From: an uncultured Lachnospiraceae bacterium
GTDB taxonomy: Bacteria > Bacillota > Clostridia > Lachnospirales > Anaerotignaceae
Length of the DNA stretch: 64,000 bases
Reading direction: 5' to 3'
Assembly (NCBI GenBank): GCA_944384295.1
Contig: CALWSU010000005.1
Span: forward strand, 28,745 to 92,744
In this document: positions 54,167-63,147 of the stretch, piece after piece
Numbering within the stretch: position 1 is the stretch's first letter
Layout of the letters: each line of letters starts with the position of its first letter
Made by a program: the position numbers and the translations under genes
Notes under the pieces: model-generated
Seen by the model: only the letters and a program-made list of their open reading frames with translations
Told to the model about the DNA's origin: nothing
The model's database searches: none

Positions 54167-55840
54167 TTATTCTACAGAAATGATATAATAATACAGTGGT
54201 TGTCCACCCACTTGCAAATCAATTTCACAATCTGGATATGTTGCTTCGATTTCTTCAGATAATGCGGAAGCATCTTCTTCAGAAACTTCTGCTCCATAAT
54301 AAATCGTTATGATTTCGCTGTCTTCTGTCACAGCTTTCGCAAGCGTATCCTTTGTGGTTTGTGCAATATCTTTTCCAACTACAGCAATGTCATCTTCCAG
54401 CATACCTAAAATATCGCCTTTTTGTATCTGTTGTTCTCCAATCGTTGTTTCTCTTACCGCAAATGTAACAGATACCGTTTGTACCGCTTGCATTGCTTCT
54501 TGCATATTTTCTGCCAATGTTTTCGCATCTATATCGGCTTCATAACAAAGCATTGCTGAGATACCTTGTGGTACAGATGTGCTAGGTACTACAAAAATCT
54601 TTTTGTCTTCGCATAATTCTGCTGCTTGTTCCGCCGCCAATATAATATTTTTATTATTCGGCAAAATGATAACTGCATCAGCAGAAATTTTTTCCACAGC
54701 ATTTAAAATATCCTCTGTGGAAGGATTCATGGTTTGACCACCTTCTATGACTTCATCCACACCTAAATTATGGAAAATTTCTGTCAAACCTTCGCCTGTG
54801 GAAATCGAAACAAAACCAATTTCTTTTTTTGGCTTTTGATTTGTAGTTTCTGATTGTACTGCATTTTGCGCTTTTGGTTCTTGTTTTGTAAAATCAATGA
54901 TATTGTTATGCTGTTCACGCATATTATCTATTTTCAGACCACTGAGGCTACCAATGGTCAAAGCCTTTTCTAAAGCCAAACCCGGATGGTCTGTGTGTAC
55001 ATGAATTTTAATGATTTCATCATCACTGACACATACAATAGAATCGCCAATGGTACCCAGATAAGATTTCAACTGCTGCACAGTAGTTTCATCTGGTTGC
55101 TTTACATGGATAAAAAATTCTGTACAATATCCAAAAGTGATACTAGTATTTTCTACAGAAGCCAAGGCTGCATATTCTTCCTGCGCACTTTTTTGAACGG
55201 GTTCTGCAATGGATATGCTTTCTTCGGAATTGATATGTTGTAATGCGCCTTCCAAAATATACAGCAAACCTCTGCCGCCTGCATCTACCACGCCTGCTTG
55301 TTTGAGTACAGGCAACATATCTGGTGTTTGATTCAACACTTCATGGCCATGTGCAATCACGCCTTTGAGAAATGCTTCTATATCTTCTGTTTGCTCCGCC
55401 AATGTTTCCGCAGCTTCTGCACATGCACGGGCAACGGTTAAAATCGTACCTTCTTTCGGTTTCATGACAGCTTTATATGCTGTTTGCACTGCTTGCGCAA
55501 ACGCCTGTTTCAAATCCGATACATTGGCTTCTTCCAATCCTTCCAAACCTTTGAAAAAACCACGAAACAACTGAGAAGTAATGACACCAGAATTCCCACG
55601 CGCGCCACGCAACGCTCCATTTGCTGCACGTTTTGCAACCATATCTACACGCAAAGCATCTCCATTTTGTGTTTCTTTTGCCGCAGCAAGTACGGTCAAT
55701 GACATATTGGTACCTGTATCGCCATCTGGTACAGGAAATACATTCATCGCGTCTACGGTTTGTTTATTCTCATGCAGCAAATTCGCTCCTGCCACAATCA
55801 TTCTTTGCAAACGATAGCCGTTTAGTTTTGTTATACTCAC
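54167..55840 (-). CDS. DAK2/DegV-type kinase (FakA/YloV-like)
   Basis: 557 residues. The N-terminal DhaL-type kinase domain has FPVPDGDTGTNMSLTVLAA and GARGNSGVITSQLFRGF with the metal Asp cluster; a C-terminal DegV-like lipid-binding region follows (about 330-557, with IGFVSISTGEGLTEIFHNLGVDEVIEGGQTMNPSTEDI). This is the FakA/YloV arrangement, the ATP-binding half of the fatty-acid kinase that phosphorylates FakB-bound fatty acids. A GTG at 55840 behind AAGGAGGAACAATCT is the start. It follows yloU, as in other Firmicutes. Confidence 0.92.
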   Translation of the reverse strand: MSITKLNGYRLQRMIVAGANLLHENKQTVDAMNVFPVPDGDTGTNMSLTVLAAAKETQNGDALRVDMVAKRAANGALRGARGNSGVITSQLFRGFFKGLEGLEEANVSDLKQAFAQAVQTAYKAVMKPKEGTILTVARACAEAAETLAEQTEDIEAFLKGVIAHGHEVLNQTPDMLPVLKQAGVVDAGGRGLLYILEGALQHINSEESISIAEPVQKSAQEEYAALASVENTSITFGYCTEFFIHVKQPDETTVQQLKSYLGTIGDSIVCVSDDEIIKIHVHTDHPGLALEKALTIGSLSGLKIDNMREQHNNIIDFTKQEPKAQNAVQSETTNQKPKKEIGFVSISTGEGLTEIFHNLGVDEVIEGGQTMNPSTEDILNAVEKISADAVIILPNNKNIILAAEQAAELCEDKKIFVVPSTSVPQGISAMLCYEADIDAKTLAENMQEAMQAVQTVSVTFAVRETTIGEQQIQKGDILGMLEDDIAVVGKDIAQTTKDTLAKAVTEDSEIITIYYGAEVSEEDASALSEEIEATYPDCEIDLQVGGQPLYYYIISVE

Positions 55841-55860
55841 AGATTGTTCCTCCTTGTTGC

Positions 55861-56217
55861 TTATCCGTCTACACGTACACCGTCTACAAATATATTCACA
55901 TTTTCTACTGCAAGACCAGTATACTCTTCTACAGAATATTTTACTGTACTGATGATATTATCCGCAATTGCAGAAATATTAGTACCATATTCTACAATGA
56001 TATGCAAATCCAGACTGACTTTATTTTGATTGACTTGCATTTTGATGCCTTTTGTCAAGCTTTCCAATTTCAGCAGCTGCACCAAGCCATCTTTCACATT
56101 TTTTGCAGCCATACCAACAATACCATAACATTCGATTGCCGCATATCCCGCAATACGTGCAATCACTTCATGCTCAATGCTAATGACGCCATATTCGTTC
56201 TCCAGTTTTGCTGTCAT
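55861..56217 (-). CDS. Asp23/Gls24 family envelope protein (YloU)
   Basis: 118 residues of the Asp23/Gls24 family: ISIEHEVIARIAGYAAIECYGIVGMA, LDLHIIVEYGTNISAIADNIISTVKYSVEEYTGL and VNIFVDGVRVD. Family members associate with the membrane and respond to alkaline or envelope stress. It starts at ATG 56217 behind AGGAGGGAGTTCAT, first gene of the yloU-fakA-recG run. Confidence 0.93.
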   Translation of the reverse strand: MTAKLENEYGVISIEHEVIARIAGYAAIECYGIVGMAAKNVKDGLVQLLKLESLTKGIKMQVNQNKVSLDLHIIVEYGTNISAIADNIISTVKYSVEEYTGLAVENVNIFVDGVRVDG

Positions 56218-56514
56218 ATGAACTCCCTCCTACTCTTTCATTTCATTTTTGACATAGTTGTTTATAGTATACCATTTTTACGAACATATTAAAATCCTTT
56301 TTTCTACATTGTATAAAAAAACACCATGCTACACAATATTTTCTTAGAAAATCGCACAATTTCAACTTTTATGCTTTTTTTGTATTTTTTCGTTTTATAC
56401 TTGCAATTTGCGTTTAAATTTGGAATAATACACTCATATACTATAAAAATCCATACTATGCCGCATTGCATAATATACAATATTTCAACAAAAGAAAGAA
56501 CGGAGAGAAAAAAA

Positions 56515-57144
56515 ATGCCACAGGTACAACGTATCAGCCTAAAAGCACAAGTTTACGAAATCATTCGACAAAAAATTCTCAATCAAGAATATGCACTCGG
56601 AGAAAAGCTAAATATTGACATTATCGCGGAAGAATTGAAAATTAGCAATTCTCCTATTCGTGAAGCGTTGATGATGCTTTCTCAAGATGGACTGATTGAA
56701 CTTGTTCCAAATAATGGCGCAAAAGTCGTATCGTTTTCTGAGCAAAGTTATCACGAAATTGCGTCTTCTCTTTATGTCATTTTGTATGGCGCATATGACC
56801 TTTGTATGCGCTTAGGCACAATCGAAGAAGTTGCACAAAAAATGGCGAACTATTTGCAGCAACAACAAGCTTGTTTTGATGCTGGGAATATACCAGAATC
56901 TGTAAAATTTGCTTTACAATTCGATAAGTGTATTGTGCATGGAACAAACAATAGCTATCTTCTCGCGCTATACGAACGCATAGAAGATGTGTTTTATCTT
57001 ATGGCATTATACAACCATCAAAGAGGAGCAGAAGACCGTCACAACAATATATTGGAACACAAAATGATTTTAGAAAGCATACAAAATCGTGATGCCGAAC
57101 AATTACATCATTGGTTAGGTGTACATTATGACAAACATCTTTAA
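56515..57144 (+). CDS. GntR-family transcriptional regulator
   Basis: 209 residues. N-terminal winged helix (about 8-72): LKAQVYEIIRQKILNQEYALGEKLNIDIIAEELKISNSPIREALMMLSQDGLIELVPNNGAKVV, the FadR-type GntR head. C-terminal all-helical FCD-like domain with the EHKMILESIQNRDAEQLHHWLGVHYDKHL end; the metal-binding His pattern is partial. It starts at ATG 56515 behind GGAGAGAAAAAAA; a frame to 56326 is AT-rich non-coding. It is divergent from yloU and monocistronic. The regulated genes are unknown. Confidence 0.9.
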   Translation: MPQVQRISLKAQVYEIIRQKILNQEYALGEKLNIDIIAEELKISNSPIREALMMLSQDGLIELVPNNGAKVVSFSEQSYHEIASSLYVILYGAYDLCMRLGTIEEVAQKMANYLQQQQACFDAGNIPESVKFALQFDKCIVHGTNNSYLLALYERIEDVFYLMALYNHQRGAEDRHNNILEHKMILESIQNRDAEQLHHWLGVHYDKHL

Positions 57145-57172
57145 TGCTATGGTATTTGAATCACTGAATATG

Positions 57173-57208
57173 CAAAAGCAGCAAGTCTAAAAAAGACTTG
57201 CTGCTTTC
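57173..57208. terminator. Terminator after the GntR gene
   Basis: AAAGCAGCAAGTCT pairs with AGACTTGCTGCTTT around a 6-nt loop. Symmetric, so usable from both sides. Confidence 0.75.
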
Positions 57209-57302
57209 AGGCTGTAAACAAATTTTCTAGAAAACACTTATGATACGGGTGTCGACAAAAGCGACATCCGCACAAAACATATTACCAATATATTCCTATT
57301 GT

Positions 57303-59645
57303 TTATTCTTCTTTTTTTGTATTTTGTATCTGTGACAAAGGCAGTACTTTTGTTCCTTTGAAATAATGTGTCAAAATTTCTTCTGCATTTTTTCCGAGCT
57401 GTGCCATACCACTTGCACCATATTGACTCATACCAACGCCATGCCCATAGCCACCGCCATACAAAGCCACACCTGTCAATTCACCTGCATCATTGCACAT
57501 TTCTTTCACTGCAAAATAACCACTGGGCAACATGCTTTGCCCTGTCAAAGAACTACCATCTTTCCGCTGTAAATAAATTGGTTCTCCAATTTGCAGACGT
57601 GTTGGGGAAAGTACCTGACGTATGGTATATTCTGTCTTAATTTGTACAGAGCCTTGCGCATAATCTAACTGCAATATTTCAATCACGCCGCTTTCTCCAC
57701 GTTGTACCACAGAAACACCTTTTAATTTTCCCATATCTTGCGGTGTACCAGACTGCCAACTTCCATCTGGCTGTTGGATACAAACTTGGGCGGCATTGCG
57801 TTTTGCAGCTTCTTGTAATGTTTTTTGTGTAATTTCCGTCAATTGTCCTGCACCAAAATATACTTTCCAACGATACCATGGCGAAGTATCATCATATCCC
57901 GCTATTTCCCAATTTTGGAAAAATTCCAGCCATTCTTTTTCTTCTGTTGGTCTTGCACCTGTGATTCCATGACTGCCACCTACAAGATACGGTGTGCTCT
58001 CCTCTGAAAACGTTCCATCTTCCGACCAAACTTCATTTGCACTTGCGCCATAACCACAAGAAGTAGAATAAAAATAAGTGGTCACCACTTCTCCATCTTC
58101 TGTCAAGCATTGTCCTTTTGTTGCATCTACTGCGGCATCTGCCAGTGGGTCTGTATCCGCACCATAATATACCTGACTTGCAACTGTATCTGTCACATGT
58201 GCGCCATATCCACAATAACTGTTTGCCAACATCTGTCGGAACGCATAGCTGCGCGCTGTGATGGCTTGCGCTTGTAATGCCGTTTCGCCAAAATCTACGG
58301 GCATTTCGTGTGGCACTACACCTTTCAAATATATTTCTAACGGTAATTCATTCAATACCACAATACCATTTTGTCGTTGTTCTAATTCTATGGTTCCTGT
58401 ATAACTTCGTGTCGTACCATCTGCAAATGTAATCATAATGGGTGTATCTGCTTGCGCTGTGAGGATACCATATGCTAACCAAGGCAAATCAGGCGATAAT
58501 TCTGCCGTTTTGCCTGCGGCAAATTCTTTTTCTGCTTCACTGTTTTTCAAAGAAAATCCATTTTCCGCTGTGATGCTAACTTTTGCCTGTTCGCCCCCAC
58601 CTAACATGACGCGAATATTTTCTGGCAATGTATCTTCTGTAATCACAGCCCCTACTACTTTTCCATCTTGCAAATAATATTCTGCCTGATTCATACCACA
58701 AATCAATTTGGAAACCGTTTTTGCCTGCATATTTTCTCTTGCATCATAAATACGATATTGTGCTGCCCAATCCAACAGCCCTTGTTCTGCAAGATAAATT
58801 TCCTGCCCATTGACACGTTTTACTGTGCAATGTCCTAATGTTGCTGCGGGTTTCAGTTCTGTCACAACCCCATCTGTCAATACTACATCACAAATGCCTG
58901 TTTGTGGCGATACATCACATGGTAAAGTCACACTTCCTGCGCCACTTTCAATACGCAGCATGCCACCTGCATCACTGCAATATATATTTTCTATGGTGGG
59001 CGTTGCTGTTACAACTTCCTGTAACGCCACAATTTCGCCATCTTTTTCCAAGAAACGCATTTCTGTATTTGCGTAAGAGGCTAAATCTAAACCATCTGCA
59101 CCATATGTACCACTATCAAACAAACCATTCTCTGCTTGCAACAGCACACAATTTTGCTCCTGAATGCCATAATCCTCCCACTGTGCTTGTCTGCCTTCCA
59201 ATAAAACAGTTTCCAAAAGTTGTACCCACAGGCTATAAGACACTGGCATATTTTGATTTTCTTCATCTAACACAATTTTATTTTCATACTCTGGCGCCAG
59301 CCTGTCCATCAAATATTGTGTCTGTAGTAATGTCAAATCCTGTTCTGGATAAAAATTCCCATCTTCATCTCCTGACAAATATCCCAATGCAACAGCACCA
59401 TTGATATATGGATATGCCCAATCTGTTTTGGATACATCTGGGAAATCTGCGCTTTGTTCCAAAGCTTGCAATTCTTCCATACTATAAAATGCCAATGCAA
59501 TCGTTTTTGCAGCCATTGCCCGACTGACGGGCTGTTCATCTCCAATTCGTCCTGCTGATGCTATGTCTGCTTGTACATTTGCTTGACATGCACTCACACA
59601 CAAAACCATACAACATAAAACTAACATAAAAAAAAGCCGTTTCAT
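57303..59645 (-). CDS. SpoIID/LytB-domain lipoprotein with SLH-like segment
   Basis: 780 residues. Lipoprotein-like signal (MLVLCCMVLCVSAC, lipobox Cys20). An SLH-like domain (about 60-120, DFPDVSKTDWAYPYINGAVALGYLSGDEDGNFYPEQDLTLLQTQ) should bind cell wall polymer. A long middle region of beta-rich copies follows. The C-terminal SpoIID/LytB domain (about 440-775) has YLKGVVPHEMPVDFGETALQAQAITARSYAF, the glycan-binding and catalytic region VGGSHGITG and YGGGYGHGVGMSQYGASGMAQLG, typical of lytic transglycosylases acting on denuded glycan. It starts at ATG 59645 behind GGGAGTGTGACAAAAG. Possible spore engulfment or cortex role. Confidence 0.88.
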   Translation of the reverse strand: MKRLFFMLVLCCMVLCVSACQANVQADIASAGRIGDEQPVSRAMAAKTIALAFYSMEELQALEQSADFPDVSKTDWAYPYINGAVALGYLSGDEDGNFYPEQDLTLLQTQYLMDRLAPEYENKIVLDEENQNMPVSYSLWVQLLETVLLEGRQAQWEDYGIQEQNCVLLQAENGLFDSGTYGADGLDLASYANTEMRFLEKDGEIVALQEVVTATPTIENIYCSDAGGMLRIESGAGSVTLPCDVSPQTGICDVVLTDGVVTELKPAATLGHCTVKRVNGQEIYLAEQGLLDWAAQYRIYDARENMQAKTVSKLICGMNQAEYYLQDGKVVGAVITEDTLPENIRVMLGGGEQAKVSITAENGFSLKNSEAEKEFAAGKTAELSPDLPWLAYGILTAQADTPIMITFADGTTRSYTGTIELEQRQNGIVVLNELPLEIYLKGVVPHEMPVDFGETALQAQAITARSYAFRQMLANSYCGYGAHVTDTVASQVYYGADTDPLADAAVDATKGQCLTEDGEVVTTYFYSTSCGYGASANEVWSEDGTFSEESTPYLVGGSHGITGARPTEEKEWLEFFQNWEIAGYDDTSPWYRWKVYFGAGQLTEITQKTLQEAAKRNAAQVCIQQPDGSWQSGTPQDMGKLKGVSVVQRGESGVIEILQLDYAQGSVQIKTEYTIRQVLSPTRLQIGEPIYLQRKDGSSLTGQSMLPSGYFAVKEMCNDAGELTGVALYGGGYGHGVGMSQYGASGMAQLGKNAEEILTHYFKGTKVLPLSQIQNTKKEE

Positions 59646-59730
59646 CTTTTGTCACACTCCCTGCCAATCTTTGTAAACAGTTTATGTGGACAAGTACAAA
59701 AATAGACCATATAATTTTGGGGGGAACAAA

Positions 59731-59777
59731 TAAAAAAACAGGTATAGAAATATCAGAAATATTTCTATACCTGTTTT
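59731..59777 (-). terminator. Terminator of the 6S RNA gene
   Basis: AACAGGTATAGAAATA pairs perfectly with TATTTCTATACCTGTT around a 7-nt loop, followed on the minus strand by TTTTTTTATTTG. Confidence 0.88.
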
Positions 59778-59979
59778 CTACGCATGGAGATCCCGAAATG
59801 CCGTTCCCATCTCTTGACACCTAGCCTAAGCCAGGTGGGCAACCGCAGCCAAAGTCTCTGTCTTCCTCCGCCCAAAGGGAATTAGCTTGAGGCCTGACAT
59901 CGCTTTTGCTTATAGGAATCCCTTTTCAGTCATGTAGGTTCAATAATGATGGGCTATCGAGCATCTCAGGATGTTTCCT
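59778..59979 (-). ncRNA. ssrS: 6S RNA
   Basis: About 200-nt RNA that binds the sigma A RNA polymerase holoenzyme and mimics an open promoter. It carries the clostridial 6S landmarks in order: CCTGAGATG start, TTGAACC.ACAT, GGGATTCCTATAAGC, GGCCTC, TTCCCTTTGGGCGGAGG, GGTTGCCCACCTGG with its complementary CTAGGTG, and closing GGATCTCC that pairs with GAGAT at the 5' end. Flanked by a strong sigma A promoter and a strong terminator, so it is an independent gene. Confidence 0.85.
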
Positions 59980-59985
59980 GAATGT

Positions 59986-60014
59986 ATTATACTACGTTTA
60001 TTGACATTCTTCAA
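59986..60014 (-). promoter_or_regulatory. 6S RNA promoter
   Basis: TTGAAG (60009-60014), 17-bp spacer, TATAAT (59986-59991), start expected near 59979. Strong sigma A match, fitting an abundant RNA. Confidence 0.85.
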
Positions 60015-60067
60015 CCCCTAATCTATACAAAAACAATAGTTTTTTTACAAAATGCGTATCAGAATTA

Positions 60068-60520
60068 TCATTTTTTCCAAAGACTAGCAAGCATAGTGCC
60101 TATGCCACCAAGCAAAATGGCAACATCTGCCACATTAAAAATAGGCATTCGTTTTGCATGAATATATAAAAAATCCGTGACACTGCCATATCTCCAACGT
60201 TCCCATAAATTACCAAACGCACCACCTAACATGATTGCTATTGCCATCAGTAAAGAGGAATTGCGCTGTTTTCGTTGGAACAGTAATACGCAAAATTGCC
60301 CAAAACAAAATGTAGCCAAAGCCGTGCTCAGCCACAATACAAACTTTGGATTTTGCTCCCCTGTATTATATGCCATACCTTTATTTTTTATGTGATGGAA
60401 TGAAAAACGATTTTCTATTAAATTTTTCCTGCTGCCTAAAGGAATATATTTTTTTACCATATATTTTGTGCCTAAATCTAAACCAAATATTGCAGCAATG
60501 GTTGCAAAATATCGATTCAT
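60068..60520 (-). CDS. Second LspA-like signal peptidase, diverged
   Basis: 150 residues, four predicted helices, LspA family (GLDLGTKYMVKKY, FHHIKNKGMAYNTGE, GGAFGNLWERWRYGSVTDFLYI, FNVADVAILLG). The dyad Asp residues of the VxDF and NVAD motifs are kept (Asp116, Asp132), but the conserved NxxDR motif is NLWER (Glu107 for Asp) and the VENxGAAFG loop is NKGMAYNTG. It could still be a protease with altered specificity. It starts at ATG 60520 immediately after a small membrane protein gene. The canonical lspA is at 32991-33473. Confidence 0.82.
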   Translation of the reverse strand: MNRYFATIAAIFGLDLGTKYMVKKYIPLGSRKNLIENRFSFHHIKNKGMAYNTGEQNPKFVLWLSTALATFCFGQFCVLLFQRKQRNSSLLMAIAIMLGGAFGNLWERWRYGSVTDFLYIHAKRMPIFNVADVAILLGGIGTMLASLWKK

Positions 60521-60838
60521 CTATTGTCCTCCCTTTGTCCATAGCGCAATTTGCCACACAGACCAAATCAATGTTGCGCTATATACCAATATTGCCAATG
60601 CCGCCAACACTTTAGGCATTGGATACCCTATCCTATGCCAACACCAACAAAACAACATGATCGCACCACTGATACCAGCACTGATTCCGATTTTACGCAA
60701 TAATCGACTGACTTTTTGACACATTTTCTCATCGGTGCAAAACTCTTTTGTCCATCTACAAGTACCTTGTTTTGTTGTTTTACTGCAATATAACATAAAA
60801 CAAAGAAAAAATAGCATCAAACCAATATAAAATAGCAT
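60521..60838 (-). CDS. Small membrane protein, unrecognised
   Basis: 105 residues with three hydrophobic helices: the first at the N-terminus (about 1-17, FYIGLMLFFLCFMLYC), then IGISAGISGAIMLFCWCW and VLAALAILVYSATLIWSVW. A Cys/Trp-rich loop (TTKQGTCRWTKEFC) links the first two. It starts at ATG 60838 behind GGAGGACATAT. It is between the diguanylate cyclase gene and the second lspA-like gene, with stop and start nearly touching on both sides, hence a three-gene operon. No family recognised. Confidence 0.65.
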   Translation of the reverse strand: MLFYIGLMLFFLCFMLYCSKTTKQGTCRWTKEFCTDEKMCQKVSRLLRKIGISAGISGAIMLFCWCWHRIGYPMPKVLAALAILVYSATLIWSVWQIALWTKGGQ

Positions 60839-60852
60839 ATATGTCCTCCAAA

Positions 60853-62214
60853 CTATTTTTCCGCTGTATCATTGATACAACTTCTGCAAACACCAGAATG
60901 ACTGACATAATATTGCTGTTTATCTAAATACATTTTTGCATCTGCATCTAGTATCAATTCTTTCATATTTTGCGGTTCTGCCTGCCATGTCGCACCCAAA
61001 GCCATACGAAATTCATCATCTTTTGTGCCATATAAGCGTAAACGTGCAACTTTGTCAAAAAAATCTTGTTCTGCAATGTCCTCTAAAATTGCAACAAATT
61101 CATCGCCACCAATACGATACAAAGTATCTCCTACATAGGTTTTTAAAATTTTTGCATTATGTTTGATAATAAAATCACCATAAGAATGTCCATATGTATC
61201 ATTGATGGTCTTCATGCCATTCACATCAGCAAATACAATCCCAACATTTTTGGGCGGTACTTTTTCATACCATTGCAGCATACGCAAATATTTATTACGA
61301 TTCCGCACACCTGTCAACATATCTGTATAACTTGCATATTCCAATTGTCGAATCAATCTGCGTTTTTCCAAATCCGTCCAAACAAAATATGCAATTGAAT
61401 CCAACATATGTAGTACCGTGCGATTGACACGTGGATTATCAATCCCCATAAAGCCCATAATGCTTTGTTCTCGAATCAAAGGCACAATCAAAATATCTTT
61501 TGCCCCAAAACGTTTCCATAACCGACGAAATTCTTCTGATAAAATATCTTCCTGCAAATAAAATGCGTGCGTTGGCTCATTTTGATGGTATATGGTATGC
61601 AACCATTTTTCAATAATACGCACAGGAATATGCAATGGTTCCTGCATTGCAATATTTTCATCTGCATACCACGAAAAGGCGTTATGCAATATGCGACCGC
61701 CTTCATCACAAACAAAAATATATGCATGAGAACCTTGATAATACATACCAATCTTTGCTAAAATCTCATGAATGGCTTTTTGTGTATCTTGCTCCCGCAT
61801 CAATATCTGAATACAGCATAAAAGCAAGTCAGAAGATGCCATTTTCATAATGTTTTGTGTATCTGTATTTTTTTCTTGTTCTCTTGCCACCACAAGACGA
61901 CAAGGTCTGTCTGCAATAGAAAGCAATGACTTCTCTACGCTTAACTTTCCTGGAAAATTTTTATGTTCTACTTCTCCAAAGTATTTTTCGCCTGTACAAA
62001 TCTTTTCATCGCTGCAAAATGGACATGGTGTTGTTCTATCTTGCAACAATTCATAACACTTTTTCTGACAATCCGTTTCCTCTTTCGGCAGGTGCAGCAT
62101 TGTTTTTAATGCCTGATTCATATATAAAATATCGTATGTTTGCATATCACAAATATAACAATATATATCTTGTAACATATCCATAACCAGCGCGCCATAT
62201 TCTTGTTGCTGCAT
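60853..62214 (-). CDS. PAS/GAF-like sensor diguanylate cyclase (GGDEF)
   Basis: 453 residues; makes cyclic di-GMP. N-terminal PAS-like domain (about 1-125, IYCYICDMQTYDILYMNQAL), with a Cys-rich insert CQKKCYELLQDRTTPCPFCSD. A GAF-like domain follows (about 130-285). The C-terminal GGDEF domain (about 300-445) has YTDMLTGVRNRNKY, FADVNGMKTINDTYGH, active-site GGDEF in YRIGGDEFVAIL; the inhibitory RxxD site is absent. It starts at ATG 62214 behind GGAGGCAGAATC. The Cys cluster could bind metal, a redox-sensing hint. Confidence 0.9.
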   Translation of the reverse strand: MQQQEYGALVMDMLQDIYCYICDMQTYDILYMNQALKTMLHLPKEETDCQKKCYELLQDRTTPCPFCSDEKICTGEKYFGEVEHKNFPGKLSVEKSLLSIADRPCRLVVAREQEKNTDTQNIMKMASSDLLLCCIQILMREQDTQKAIHEILAKIGMYYQGSHAYIFVCDEGGRILHNAFSWYADENIAMQEPLHIPVRIIEKWLHTIYHQNEPTHAFYLQEDILSEEFRRLWKRFGAKDILIVPLIREQSIMGFMGIDNPRVNRTVLHMLDSIAYFVWTDLEKRRLIRQLEYASYTDMLTGVRNRNKYLRMLQWYEKVPPKNVGIVFADVNGMKTINDTYGHSYGDFIIKHNAKILKTYVGDTLYRIGGDEFVAILEDIAEQDFFDKVARLRLYGTKDDEFRMALGATWQAEPQNMKELILDADAKMYLDKQQYYVSHSGVCRSCINDTAEK

Positions 62215-62706
62215 GATTCTGCCTCCTTCCTCCCCAAAACTTTTTCCTCTAAACAAATAAAAATATGATTCTCTAATATTTATCGGTGCAAATTTCAAAA
62301 AATTAAGACAATACAAATCACGTTATTTTCATAATTTATTTGTGTCTGTCTTCCAAAAATATACCAATTTATGCTCTCTATCTAATATCATAATCCGAAA
62401 AAGATTATACATCAAAACCATACAAAATACAAATCTTTCATATCATGCAAATCCTCATTATTGATATATGATTTTCTATCATTCTGAAAAAACTGATATG
62501 TTATGGATACGGATTTTATTCCTGTTTTCATTGTTCTTTTTCCAAAATTTCCTACATATGCTTTTCAAATACAACGAAATATATTATAATATTATAATAT
62601 TTGAATGAATTCTGTTTTTCGGAATCAAAATTTTTTAGAATAATTTTAGAATATATAATTGGCAACTCGAAAGATATAAACCAATGTAAAAAAGGAGAGA
62701 AATCAT
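62215..62706. other. AT-rich intergenic region
   Basis: About 490 bp between the diguanylate cyclase gene and the divergent zinc-ribbon gene. It contains a near-palindromic ATATTATAATATTATAATAT (about 62581-62600) and a TATAAT (62654-62659) ahead of the zinc-ribbon gene. I see no ORF or RNA structure I would support. Confidence 0.6.
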
Positions 62707-63024
62707 ATGAGTAAAGTTTGCCCAAATTGTCAAAACACCGTAGAACAAGACGATAGAGCATTTTGTCCGCATTGCGGTTATGCATTTGACATGGAAGTTC
62801 GTCTTGCCATGCAGATGCAGCGTATGTTAAAAGACCAAGCACAAGAAAAAACAATCAAAAAAGAACAGAAAGACGAAGCGCCCATGCGACCTATTGTTAC
62901 AAAAGATGAGGAAGAAGATTTCAGCAAATTACATAGAATAGAAAAAAAATCTTCACCTCTTCCCATTATCATTGGTATTCTTTTTGTCATTGTCATCATC
63001 GCAATCGTTTTCTTAATCAAATAA
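62707..63024 (+). CDS. Zinc-ribbon single-pass membrane protein
   Basis: 105 residues. N-terminal zinc ribbon KVCPNCQNTVEQDDRAFCPHCG (CxxC pair twice), a charged linker (about 35-80, with EKTIKKEQKDEA) and a C-terminal membrane helix (about 84-104, PIIIGILFVIVIIAIVFLI). It starts at ATG 62707 behind AAAGGAGAGAAATCAT. It resembles the many small zinc-ribbon membrane proteins of clostridia of unknown function, including that at 45374. It has its own terminator. Confidence 0.78.
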   Translation: MSKVCPNCQNTVEQDDRAFCPHCGYAFDMEVRLAMQMQRMLKDQAQEKTIKKEQKDEAPMRPIVTKDEEEDFSKLHRIEKKSSPLPIIIGILFVIVIIAIVFLIK

Positions 63025-63068
63025 TGGAAATATACTTCCATTATAAATATGGTAATTATAATAGTACA

Positions 63069-63117
63069 GAAAAGCATGAATTTCTTGTGTCAAAATACAC
63101 GAAATTCATGCTTTTTA
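63069..63117. terminator. Bidirectional terminator between zinc-ribbon gene and exoA
   Basis: AAAAGCATGAATTTC pairs perfectly with GAAATTCATGCTTTT around a 16-nt loop. Confidence 0.87.
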
Positions 63118-63147
63118 TGATATACCAATATTTTATAAATTGATGGA

